Origin: Methanoculleus sp. SDB
GTDB lineage: Archaea; Halobacteriota; Methanomicrobia; Methanomicrobiales; Methanomicrobiaceae
DNA length: 51,261 nucleotides
Assembly (NCBI GenBank): GCA_001412355.1
Contig: LKUD01000052.1
Coordinates: 1 to 51,261 of the forward strand
Direction of reading: 5' to 3'
The first letter of the stretch is position 1. Each line of letters begins with the position of its first letter. The notes beneath the pieces are model-generated. The model worked only from the letters and a program-made list of their open reading frames with translations. It searched no databases and had not been told where the DNA came from. Below, one piece after another: positions 35,990 to 43,582 of the stretch. The translations under genes were made by a program, and so were the position numbers.

Positions 35990-37182
35990 CCTCTCACCCG
36001 CTCCCGGACCGTCAGGTCCCTGATTGTGCCGCCCGGCGCCGCGCCTTCGATTCCCCTGAGTATGATCCCGAGATTGCGGATTTCAATCTTTCGCGCAACA
36101 AGAAACCGGATCAGCGGCCCCGGTCCGTACCGGTATATGGTGGAGAGGTCCAGTACGGTTTCGAGGAGGTACAGATCCAGCGCCGCTTCAAGAGGAATGA
36201 GGCTCCCTGTCCGGCCGGAGGATGAAATCGCCTCGTTTATGGCGGAATGCAGCTGGAGCGCATCCAGATCGCCCAGCAGTTCCTGCAGGGTTTTCGACTC
36301 GGCCATGGTCTTCAGCGCCGGTGCGGACAGCCGGCTTCCTCCGGGGAGAAGATACTGCACAACCGTCTCCGCATCAAGCAGGTCCCTCTTTGCCCTGAGC
36401 AGGATCCGGATGTTGGTCGTGTCCACGTAGGCCCCGACAAATTCCTGCGCCGGCCGGAAATGCTCGGCATCAATAATCAGCAGTGCTGCCTGGAGTTCCC
36501 CGAAGGTGAACCTGTCGAGTGCGAGTTCGAGGGGGAGGGGAATCTGCAGATCATGATAGTGCTGGAGTGCACCGGAGAGTGCCTCCCCGTACGGCGTGGC
36601 TCCGAGCAGGGCGACAAGATCATCAACAGAGCGGGCTTCTCTCATTTTCCGGACGAGATCCGGCGTGAGCGATCCGACCGGAATAAGAGTTCCTTCCGTT
36701 TTTTCGGGAGGGTGGCCGGCATGCTTCATTCGTATGGCGTGTTTGAGCTCGTCCACCTCCTCCGTCATGCAGTACGCCCGGAACAGGGGCTTCACCGATT
36801 CGGGGGCAACGGCTTCAAGGGTGTCGCACTCGGTATGGTAGAGGGTTTTCAGTGCCTGCTCGATCTCGCCGGCTGAGGGTGCTTCACCCGTACCTACATC
36901 GATTCCGGCACGCTGCGCCTCGGAAACTGCTTCCGCGATATCCCGTGATGCGATAATGCGATCGATATGCTCCTCTGAAAGCAGGGGATTTCCCCTGACG
37001 GTGACAAGGGCGTTCGGGTACGTAAACTGTGCAATGGTTATGATAATCCTGAAATAACCCATGAATTTGATCAGGAACAGCACAACCAGCGCTATCAGTC
37101 CGAAGACGACCAGTATCACGTCCGCGGGTGCGGCTGCCAGGAGCTCCGGGAATTCCCCGATGATTTCAGTAACGGCGGACAT
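35986..37182 (-). CDS. atpC: A-type ATP synthase subunit C with N-terminal membrane anchor (operon 2)
   Basis: A 398-residue homolog of V-ATPase d, 49 residues longer than operon 1 AtpC. Residues about 20-43 form a strong membrane helix (DVILVVFGLIALVVLFLIKF) before the usual helical domain (TYPNALVTVRGNPLLSEEHI onward). GGAAGGTGA lies 7 nt before the ATG. A membrane-anchored C subunit is also found, from memory, in class I methanogens such as Methanocaldococcus, and fits the fused c subunit next to it. Confidence 0.92.
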   Translation of the reverse strand: MSAVTEIIGEFPELLAAAPADVILVVFGLIALVVLFLIKFMGYFRIIITIAQFTYPNALVTVRGNPLLSEEHIDRIIASRDIAEAVSEAQRAGIDVGTGEAPSAGEIEQALKTLYHTECDTLEAVAPESVKPLFRAYCMTEEVDELKHAIRMKHAGHPPEKTEGTLIPVGSLTPDLVRKMREARSVDDLVALLGATPYGEALSGALQHYHDLQIPLPLELALDRFTFGELQAALLIIDAEHFRPAQEFVGAYVDTTNIRILLRAKRDLLDAETVVQYLLPGGSRLSAPALKTMAESKTLQELLGDLDALQLHSAINEAISSSGRTGSLIPLEAALDLYLLETVLDLSTIYRYGPGPLIRFLVARKIEIRNLGIILRGIEGAAPGGTIRDLTVRERVRG

Positions 37183-37189
37183 GAGATTT

Positions 37190-37786
37190 TCACCTTCCGT
37201 AGAGTATCTTTGCGATGCCGAACAGGAGGTCGTCCTGCATTCGCTCCATTCGTGCCTCGAAGGTATTGTTGAGTGTGATTTTACCGGATTTTGACCTGAG
37301 TATCACTCCGCCGCCCGCGATGGCGCATTCGGACAGCAGCGTAAGGGGGGGTGCCCGACCGGACAGGTCTTTGAGGAGCGCGGCAACGAGAGTCCGGTCG
37401 CGCTCGGTGCATACCACGGAAACCTCTTCCGCACCCAGTTCGGCAAGGCCGCTCTGGATCAGGTTTTCCAGAACCTGCCTGTACCCGCTCGTCCCGACGA
37501 GGACGGTTAGCGCCTTCTCCGCTTCCATGAAACAGTGCGAGATCCCTGCCTCACGCTCCACCCGGACGATGCGCCGGGCATCCATCGATGCCTGCGAGAG
37601 GATCTTTTTCACGGCAGCACGGATCTCCCGTTTCCCGTCCGCGAGGATGCGTGCATACTCCGCATCGGCGGTTTTACGGGCATCGGCGACTATTGCCCGG
37701 ACCTTTTTTTCGCATTCGGACTGTATGCTCTGGATTTCGCTATCCGTATCCGCATCAATCCGGCTGATGATGGTTTCAAGACTCAT
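37190..37786 (-). CDS. atpE: A-type ATP synthase subunit E (operon 2)
   Basis: A 198-residue peripheral-stalk subunit: coiled-coil N-terminus (residues 1-100) and globular C-terminus with GGGVILRSKSGKITLNNTFE, the standard E-subunit ending. ATG at 37786; it starts 16 nt after atpK2. Confidence 0.92.
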   Translation of the reverse strand: MSLETIISRIDADTDSEIQSIQSECEKKVRAIVADARKTADAEYARILADGKREIRAAVKKILSQASMDARRIVRVEREAGISHCFMEAEKALTVLVGTSGYRQVLENLIQSGLAELGAEEVSVVCTERDRTLVAALLKDLSGRAPPLTLLSECAIAGGGVILRSKSGKITLNNTFEARMERMQDDLLFGIAKILYGR

Positions 37787-37802
37787 GGTTCCGATCGGCT
37801 GT

Positions 37803-38531
37803 TTAAGCCCCTCCGAAAAGTCCGATTCCGAACATGATCAGGATAGCTATCAGGAGCCCGAAGATCGCGAAGGTCTCGGACATCACCGCGAAGATAAGAG
37901 CCCTGCCCATGACATCGGGATTCCGGGCGGTGGCGACGATGCCCGCTCCCGCCGTGATGCCCTGACCTATCCCCGACAATCCGGCAAACCCGATGGCAAT
38001 GCCGCTCCCGATTGCCGCAAAACCGACCGCCGCGGGCAGGGTGTAGACGCCCGTGAACATGCCGGTGAACGCCATCAGCAGGATGGCAACCAGCAAACCG
38101 TAAATCGCCTGCGTTTCCGGAAGGACCGAGAACACAAGGCCTTTTCCAACCGCCTCGCTGTCGCGTCCCGCGACGGCAACCCCGCTGCTTGCTGCGATGC
38201 CCTGTCCGATTGCGGAAAGCCCGGACAACCCGACTGCGATGCCGACACCGAGCGCCGTAAGGCCGACGGAAACCGGTACGTCCGCGGACCCGCCGCCAAG
38301 GACGCCCGTGCTCATGAGGAGGAGAATTGCAATAAGCAGCCCGTATATCCCCTGGGTCTGGGGGAGTGCCTGGAATACGAGGGCGACGCCGAATTTATCC
38401 TGATCGACCGCAGTGACTCCGGCGGCAGCTGCTCCTGCAATTCCAACGCCTATACCTGCTCCGAGTGCTGAGATTCCCACAGCCAGACCCGCTCCGATGA
38501 TGACAAGAACCGTACCCACACTTAGCACCAT
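37803..38531 (-). CDS. atpK: A-type ATP synthase subunit K / c, fused triple hairpin (operon 2)
   Basis: A 242-residue proteolipid made of three tandem hairpins of about 80 residues (six membrane helices). The ion-binding motif in each second helix reads PQTQ (Gln58), PETQ (Glu139) and SETF (Glu219): the first hairpin lacks the carboxylate. Gln110 and Gln190 (IGQG) in the first helices of hairpins 2 and 3 are the Na+-ligand positions known from Enterococcus NtpK; hairpin 1 has Ala there. Two carboxylates per three hairpins is, from memory, also the Methanocaldococcus jannaschii arrangement. ATG at 38531, 1 nt after the atpI2 stop. Confidence 0.93.
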   Translation of the reverse strand: MVLSVGTVLVIIGAGLAVGISALGAGIGVGIAGAAAAGVTAVDQDKFGVALVFQALPQTQGIYGLLIAILLLMSTGVLGGGSADVPVSVGLTALGVGIAVGLSGLSAIGQGIAASSGVAVAGRDSEAVGKGLVFSVLPETQAIYGLLVAILLMAFTGMFTGVYTLPAAVGFAAIGSGIAIGFAGLSGIGQGITAGAGIVATARNPDVMGRALIFAVMSETFAIFGLLIAILIMFGIGLFGGA

Positions 38532-38532
38532 A

Positions 38533-40506
38533 TCACTCGCCTCCCTGAAGCTCTGTTCTATCCCGGCGAACGAAAAACGGTGCGAACTCCTTTCCGCCGC
38601 CACTGTAAAATTTTCCGAAAAATTCGACGAACTGCAGCCTCAGCGAGTGGATAAACGCACCGAGCGTCTGCAGGACGAAATTGAATGTCTGCCCGATGAC
38701 AAAGACGGCGACCGCCGCAACCATCATCACCGGGTGGTCACCCGATACCATCTGGGTGAGAATATTGACGGTCATCGCGATTCCACCCGTTGCAAGGGCA
38801 AGCGCGAGAAGCCGGGCGTAAGAGAGCCAGTCACCCAGAAATCCGGTAAAGTCGAAGAGGCCCAGGAGGCCCTTGTCTGAGAGGACCAGTGCCACCCCGA
38901 TGAGTGCCGCCGCGTAAGCCGGAATCCTGAGAAGAGTGCCCGGCGCCCCCCATCCGAAGAACTCAAAGATCATAACGGCGGCCCCCGGCTGGATCAGAAA
39001 CCATGACAGCTGTTCGTGCATGAGAAGGCGCATCCGCTTTTTCCGCAGATTCTGGTGTGCGGCCAGGAGAAGGCCGAGATTGATCTGGAGCACCCCGATT
39101 ATGAGGGCGATCTGCAGGAACTCTATGGGAGACTTCAGTGCATTGAAAATGACAAACGGCGGCTGTATCCCGAAAAAGCGGGGCAGAACATCTCCCATAT
39201 ACCCTCCCTGAAGAATGCCCGAAACAACGGTGGCTGCTCCGGCAACCATCAGGATGATGCTCATGTCCCTCATGGACGGGCTTACCCTTCCGAGCCCGTT
39301 TTTCAGCAAGGCTCCGAGCAGCACGATGAAGAGGCCGTAGACCGCGTCGCCGAGCATCAGGGCGAAGAAGATGATGAGGAGCGGGGCGGTAAAGAACGTC
39401 GGATCGATCTCATCGTAATTCGGCCGGGCAAACATCGTCGTGATCAGCTCAAACGGACGCAGCCACGGGGGATTGTCGTACACGATCGGGACGTCCCCGT
39501 CATCGCCGGGATCGGCAAACGAGCAGAATGCATGCCCATCCGTGACACCGAGGCAGAGTTTTTCACATGCCGCTGCGTTTTTTTTCGCCACCCACCCTTC
39601 GATGAAGACGGTATGGTTGGTTTTCCCGAAGTTCATGCGGGAAAGCATCCTGACTTTCTCTATCCCCAGCTCCTCGTGGACGGTGAGCAGCGGCGTGGCG
39701 AAGCGGTCATCTATCTCTGTCAGACGGGCCTTCAATGCCTTTTCCTGTTCCTCAAGCGCTACAATCTCGGCATCGATCTCCGCTATGACGTCGGCGGGTC
39801 TTCCGGATACCGGATCGTAGTCGAGAACGGCGATTCTTCGGTCGCGGAGGATTTTCTGCACGGCTTCGCGGTTCTCGCGAAGCGTGGTGATGACTGCGAT
39901 GTACCGGTCCCGCATTTCCGCTGTTGCGATCACGAGTTCGTCTCCTCCGGCATCGCGGAGGGCGGCCTGGACGCTGTTCCATGCCTCCGGCGGAGCTGAT
40001 ACCGGAATGGTGCAGAGACAGGCGGATTCCCCGAGGTGCCGGAAATCGATATCCAGCGGGGAGAGGTACCCGGCGGTTTCACGTGTTATCTCCCTGCGTC
40101 CGATGCGTTCCCGCAGGGATTCGAGTTCCCTCCGGATGGCAAGGGCGTCATCGGCACCCGACGTCACAGCCTCCCGCTCGCGGCATAGTTCGGAGAAGTC
40201 TTTTTTCCTGACAGGTATTTTCGGAACGGGGCGGGGGAAGAGCATCTCCCGGATCGAGCGGGGTGTGGTGTCATGCGATCCGTGCAGTGCATCGAGGATC
40301 ACGGTGACCTTCTGGAGTTCCTCCGTGCACCTGTCGATATCCGGCGTTCGTTCCGCCTCATGAAGCAGTGCAGAGATGTCACTCGCCCTGTCCCAGATGT
40401 TGATGATCTCCATGATACCGGCTTCATGAAGGGTTGCGATGATCGTATCCTGATATGATTCATGAACCCCGATGATTGCCTTCTGCATCTCCAGAGGTAG
40501 AAACAT
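38533..40506 (-). CDS. atpI: A-type ATP synthase subunit I / a (operon 2)
   Basis: A 657-residue membrane stator subunit: cytoplasmic arm (1-360), then about seven membrane helices. Key arginines are in LSYAR (Arg565) and HSLRLQFVE (Arg623). The ATG at 40506 has GGTGA 5 nt upstream; a GTG at 40515 is also possible. It overlaps atpH2 by 47 nt. Confidence 0.93.
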   Translation of the reverse strand: MFLPLEMQKAIIGVHESYQDTIIATLHEAGIMEIINIWDRASDISALLHEAERTPDIDRCTEELQKVTVILDALHGSHDTTPRSIREMLFPRPVPKIPVRKKDFSELCREREAVTSGADDALAIRRELESLRERIGRREITRETAGYLSPLDIDFRHLGESACLCTIPVSAPPEAWNSVQAALRDAGGDELVIATAEMRDRYIAVITTLRENREAVQKILRDRRIAVLDYDPVSGRPADVIAEIDAEIVALEEQEKALKARLTEIDDRFATPLLTVHEELGIEKVRMLSRMNFGKTNHTVFIEGWVAKKNAAACEKLCLGVTDGHAFCSFADPGDDGDVPIVYDNPPWLRPFELITTMFARPNYDEIDPTFFTAPLLIIFFALMLGDAVYGLFIVLLGALLKNGLGRVSPSMRDMSIILMVAGAATVVSGILQGGYMGDVLPRFFGIQPPFVIFNALKSPIEFLQIALIIGVLQINLGLLLAAHQNLRKKRMRLLMHEQLSWFLIQPGAAVMIFEFFGWGAPGTLLRIPAYAAALIGVALVLSDKGLLGLFDFTGFLGDWLSYARLLALALATGGIAMTVNILTQMVSGDHPVMMVAAVAVFVIGQTFNFVLQTLGAFIHSLRLQFVEFFGKFYSGGGKEFAPFFVRRDRTELQGGE

Positions 40507-40822
40507 CCCTCTCACCCGTTACCGCGTCGAGGATAATCCGCACTGCATCCGGAATGTTCCGGCTTCGCTGCTTTTTGATGACGTCCGCTTTTTTACGGGC
40601 ATCTTCCCTGATGCGGTCTGCTTCAGCGATTGCAGCCTCTTCGGCCTCGAGGCGCATCGAGAGGACGGTGTCGCCGGCTTCCTGCCTCCTTTTTAAAAGG
40701 AGGTCCGTGGCATCTTTTTCTGCCGCGGAAATCCGGGCTTCACTCTCGTGTCGTGCAGCCTCGAGGCGTGCGATCGCTGCTGCTTCCGCATTTTTAATCT
40801 CGTCAATTTCGTTTCGGGCCAT
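40460..40822 (-). CDS. atpH: A-type ATP synthase subunit H (operon 2)
   Basis: A 120-residue, highly charged single coiled coil (MARNEIDEIKNAEAAAIARL..) with an Asp/Ser tail, the partner of subunit E in the peripheral stalk. First gene of operon 2. The ATG at 40822 is chosen over 40846. Confidence 0.85.
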   Translation of the reverse strand: MARNEIDEIKNAEAAAIARLEAARHESEARISAAEKDATDLLLKRRQEAGDTVLSMRLEAEEAAIAEADRIREDARKKADVIKKQRSRNIPDAVRIILDAVTGERDVSTSGDAEGNHRGS

Positions 40823-40859
40823 AATCGATTCCCGATCCCGACGCAATACAATTAGCAGT

Positions 40860-40881
40860 GTGTATTACACTACTTATATTT
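40860..40881 (-). promoter_or_regulatory. Promoter of ATP synthase operon 2 with adjacent inverted repeat
   Basis: Reverse-strand TATA element AAATATAAG at 40873-40881, 51-59 nt before the atpH2 ATG. Directly downstream lies the 11-bp inverted repeat GTGTATTACAC (40860-40870), between the TATA box and the expected start site, a position where a bound repressor would block transcription. Confidence 0.45.
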
Positions 40882-41061
40882 GTTTTTTATTTGACATTAT
40901 TCATAAAATTTATAGGATCCCGGTAATAATTGCACATTTTTTACGGTTGATCTTCCTGCGTCGGTGTGCAGGTCAGGGAACGTGAGATTTTGTACCCCTT
41001 TCGTGGGATGTCCCGCCCTGCATGCGATATGGCAGTTGTCCGCTGATCCCCGCGTGTCCCG

Positions 41062-41077
41062 GCAGGCTGATGCCTGC
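41062..41077 (-). terminator. Hairpin after the 41.1-kb membrane protein gene
   Basis: Perfect 6-bp stem GCAGGC/GCCTGC with loop TGAT, 13 nt past the stop codon at 41090. There is no T-run, so it may act on RNA stability rather than termination. Confidence 0.3.
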
Positions 41078-41089
41078 GGGGACCTGTCG

Positions 41090-41707
41090 TCACTTGCCGG
41101 GCCCGGTGCGGATCAGGGCACAGATGATCAGGAATACAAGCCCCGATGCAGCGGCCGTTTCGATAAAAAGCCCTGCCAGGAGTGCTGCGGAAAAGAAGGC
41201 CTCATATCCGGCTGTCCCGGCGGTTCCCAAGGCCGCCGCACCCGCATCGAAGGCTATGCCGAGGACGGGCAGGCGGTCCGCGAAGAGCGGTGAGGGCCCG
41301 CCCGGCCATGTTTCCGGGTTGGCGAGCAGGGCGACGAGGAACGGGAACTGGAAGACGGCACCGGCAATGAGGGCGTTTCGTCTCACGCTCCCTGACAGGC
41401 GCCCCGGAAATCCCGCAAACGGCATGAGGACACCCGTTGCCGACACCGTCGCGATTGCCCCGAGGATGGCCGCAGCCCCCGCCGCTCCGGTTCCGATCAG
41501 CCCGGCCGTCATGAGCATGACGGCCGCGAGTGCGGCGAGTGCGGCCACGATGAGGAGGACGGCGACGGGATGCCGGCGGCTGCGTGCGGAAAGGGCTTCG
41601 GGCCCGATGATGAGCCGGTCAAGGAGAACGGGATAGGCGATGACGGCTACAAGTGCGAGCACCAGCCCGGCCGGCAGGATGAATCCCGGCACACCGCTGC
41701 CCGCCAT
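41090..41707 (-). CDS. Six-helix membrane protein upstream of ATP synthase operon 2
   Basis: A 205-residue, Ala/Gly/Leu-rich membrane protein, not recognised. Helices lie roughly at residues 10-29, 46-71, 76-100, 110-129, 147-167 and 170-199, pairing naturally into three hairpins. The last helix reads FIETAAASGLVFLIICALI, with Glu183-Thr184 inside the hydrophobic span, reminiscent of the PETxxIFGLxIAxL helix of c subunits. It lies on the same strand, 267 nt before atpH2. A divergent proteolipid-like protein is possible but unproven; it may simply be an unrelated membrane protein. Confidence 0.65.
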   Translation of the reverse strand: MAGSGVPGFILPAGLVLALVAVIAYPVLLDRLIIGPEALSARSRRHPVAVLLIVAALAALAAVMLMTAGLIGTGAAGAAAILGAIATVSATGVLMPFAGFPGRLSGSVRRNALIAGAVFQFPFLVALLANPETWPGGPSPLFADRLPVLGIAFDAGAAALGTAGTAGYEAFFSAALLAGLFIETAAASGLVFLIICALIRTGPGK

Positions 41708-41966
41708 ATCTCACACCGCCCCCGTCCGCATTCCCGGTCCCGTCATCAGTTCTTCAGGGAAATATCCCCGCCCGGCGGGATAAACATTTCTCGGATCCGG
41801 CGGGAGAATGGCCGAAGCGTCCGGAGCCCCTGACCCCGGGACCACCGGGGCCTGCACGCAGGCCGGCGGGCATGACCTCCGGAGACTTCCCGGACCCACA
41901 GGCCACGAAGCCCTCACACCCGGATCCCGGGGCCCTTCACTGAAAAAGGTTACTATCTCTCAGGAG

Positions 41967-41974
41967 AATATACG
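41967..41974 (+). promoter_or_regulatory. TATA (box A) element of tRNA-Leu
   Basis: AATATACG, 17-24 nt before the mature tRNA 5' end, the usual position for an archaeal tRNA promoter. Confidence 0.5.
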
Positions 41975-41990
41975 TGAGGCAAGTATTTGG

Positions 41991-42075
41991 GCGAGGGTTG
42001 CTGAGCCTGGCCAAAGGCGCCGGACTTAAGATCCGGTCCCGCAGGGGTCCGTGGGTTCGAATCCCACCCCTCGCA
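41991..42075 (+). tRNA. tRNA-Leu (anticodon UAA)
   Basis: An 85-nt class II tRNA. Acceptor stem GCGAGGG pairs with CCCTCGC, discriminator A. The anticodon stem CCGGA/TCCGG encloses the loop CTTAAGA, giving anticodon TAA. A long variable arm (CCCGCAGGGG) and a T-arm GTGGG-TTCGAAT-CCCAC complete it. No intron. The CCA end is not encoded. It marks the border between the core genes and the accessory stretch to its right, a common integration neighbourhood, although no attachment-site duplication was found. Confidence 0.96.
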
Positions 42076-42082
42076 TCTTTTT
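42076..42082 (+). terminator. Oligo-T after tRNA-Leu
   Basis: TCTTTTT immediately after the mature tRNA end, typical of archaeal T-run termination. Confidence 0.5.
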
Positions 42083-42379
42083 GTGGGGTTATTACTAAGA
42101 CGAAAAAAGGCGACATTCTGATTCTGGGTGTACGCGATAGCTGATCACCCCCCTCTGTCAAGTGTTACAATTTCTACTGGGGCATTGACTTAGAAATTAG
42201 GTATAGGAAATCGACATATTTTTCTCAATATATACATGTGATAATCGGTACCGATACTACGCTATGCATGGCAGAAATTTTTATTTTATTATTTTTAATA
42301 ACGGGTTGTCATATTATACTCACGTGATACTATCACCCACGTATAATGACGTTCATTGAAATTATTAGGGGGATGTCAT
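42083..42379. other. AT-rich intergenic region, about 300 nt
   Basis: No gene seen. Contains the perfect inverted repeat GTGATA-C-TATCAC at 42324-42336, just after a TATTATAC element (42312-42319), upstream of the first PEF-CTERM gene. Base composition drops sharply in GC compared with the ATP synthase region. Confidence 0.5.
42324..42336. promoter_or_regulatory. Inverted repeat GTGATA-C-TATCAC
   Basis: A 13-bp perfect palindrome with a single central base, 44 nt before the PEF-CTERM gene start and 4 nt after a TATA-like element. It has operator-like placement. Confidence 0.4.
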
Positions 42380-42922
42380 ATGAGGAAACGGATTGTACTG
42401 GGAATATTGCTGATAGCAATGTGTATTATTGGTACGGCAAGTGCAACAAAGGATTTAGAATTTGGTATTCGGGTTGATGTCGTTGCCACACCCGATCCCG
42501 TTGCACCAGGTGGTATTCTGGAGTATTACATCGACTATTCTGTTTTTAGTCTCTCACAGATTGGTGCAGATGGTAAACAAACTATAGGTATATCCTATGA
42601 TCCGGCTGACCTGGAATTTATTTCGGCATCACGTTCAGCGTTGTCCGAGTCTCCGGGTGTTGTAGCGTTTGATTTAGGTTTCGGATCCGGATCGATGTCG
42701 ATATACATGAAAGTACTTCGCGCAACGCCGGGTATCATCGCAACCGAATTTCATTCATTAGCCCTAACGGGCCCTCCGGAATTCTCCTATATAGGCGAAA
42801 GTCGCAGTACGATTACCACTGACGTGACAATTCCAAGTGCGGTTCCTGAATTTCCCTCGATGGCAATTCCGGTCGTGATTATTATAGGAATGGCATTTTT
42901 GATTCTCTTTATTCGTAAGTGA
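42380..42922 (+). CDS. PEF-CTERM surface protein 1
   Basis: A 180-residue secreted protein. Residues 1-25 are a Sec signal (MRKRIVLGILLIAMCIIG.., cleavage near SA-TK). The mature part is a beta-rich domain (VVATPDPVAPGGILEYYIDYS). The C-terminus has the archaeosortase signal VPEFPS, a membrane helix and a short basic end (FIRK), so the tail should be cleaved and the protein attached at the cell surface. The ATG at 42380 follows GGGGGAT. No archaeosortase gene lies in the window. Cargo domain not recognised. Confidence 0.82.
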   Translation: MRKRIVLGILLIAMCIIGTASATKDLEFGIRVDVVATPDPVAPGGILEYYIDYSVFSLSQIGADGKQTIGISYDPADLEFISASRSALSESPGVVAFDLGFGSGSMSIYMKVLRATPGIIATEFHSLALTGPPEFSYIGESRSTITTDVTIPSAVPEFPSMAIPVVIIIGMAFLILFIRK

Positions 42923-42971
42923 ACGAGGGAATATAAATCATTTTTTTCAAACACTCGTTCTTGGAGATGTG

Positions 42972-43046
42972 ACAATTCTCGCCCTCCCGCTCCCCCCCCT
43001 TGCCGGCCTGCTTTTCACGGTTGTGGCGATACGGCGGAAGAAATAG
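42972..43046 (+). pseudogene. Detached PEF-CTERM tail
   Basis: The plus strand reads TILALPLPPLAGLLFTVVAI then Arg-Arg-Lys-Lys and stop, the hydrophobic helix and basic end of a PEF-CTERM signal. It matches the tail of the protein at 43583 (LALPLITLIGLLFTV) more closely than that of its nearer neighbour. It has no start codon, signal peptide or PEF motif, so it is the remnant of a third surface-protein gene deleted or recombined away. Confidence 0.65.
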
Positions 43047-43062
43047 CATTCCTTCTTTTATT

Positions 43063-43494
43063 TCATCCCCGTTTCTCCAACCGCTTCCGCACATGCCTGT
43101 TCATCGTGAATGGCTTGTCTCTCATCGCATTCTGTTTCAGGTAATGCAGCATCACTTTCCGTGCACCCGTAGGCTGCAGTCGCAGTGCATACCTTTCCGT
43201 CCTCACAAAATCCTTCGCCGTCATCACATCTGTTTCAACACGATTGATGATCGCCATATCCACAAGGAACCGGAATAGCTCCTGCAGGTCATACGCCAGG
43301 CTGTTCTTGCCCGGCTGCATCTCGTGCAGGAACCCTACATGAGCATCAAGGCCGGTGGCGTTGATCGCCAGGAGGCATTCCGCTTCAAGAAGCGAATACC
43401 CGTAGTTCAGCATATTATTGACCTAATCCCCCGCTCCGGATGGCCGCATATTACCGGTAACGCCACGGGCGGATTCGATGATTTTACTTCCTGC
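43063..43494 (-). pseudogene. cas1: Truncated cas1 remnant with in-frame stop
   Basis: The reverse strand codes the C-terminal part of the CRISPR integrase Cas1: VNNMLNYGYSLLEAECLLAI, GLDAHVGFLHE and SLAYDLQELFRFLVD, including the His (FLHE) and Asp (AYDL) metal ligands, then TERYALRLQPTGARK. An in-frame TAG at 43423-43425 interrupts it between GAGD and VNNML, where Leu, Pro or Ile is usual. Upstream, similarity fades by about 43494 and the N-terminal two thirds are missing, as is the usual C-terminal end. No cas2, other cas gene or CRISPR array is nearby. Non-functional remnant of a lost locus. Confidence 0.8.
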
Positions 43495-43582
43495 GGAAGT
43501 GCATTGCATATCTTTAAGCCAATTAAAAGTTACCGGACAAGTGACTCCGGACAGGGAGTAATGATAACGGAGCGTGAAAAGC

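Noticed and set aside
41937-42161. Minus-strand 74-residue open frame containing a GGIRTHGPLRD-type sequence
   Set aside because: It is the antisense of the tRNA-Leu gene, a well-known false protein pattern.
41990-42380. tRNA-Leu as an integration site for the accessory stretch
   Set aside because: No duplicated tRNA 3' end, integrase or second attachment site was found in the window.
43423-43425. UAG in the cas1 fragment read as pyrrolysine
   Set aside because: No pyrrolysine gene or PYLIS-like structure is seen, and the gene is truncated anyway, so a nonsense mutation is simpler.
42923-43582. CRISPR array near the cas1 fragment
   Set aside because: No regularly spaced direct repeats were found on either side.
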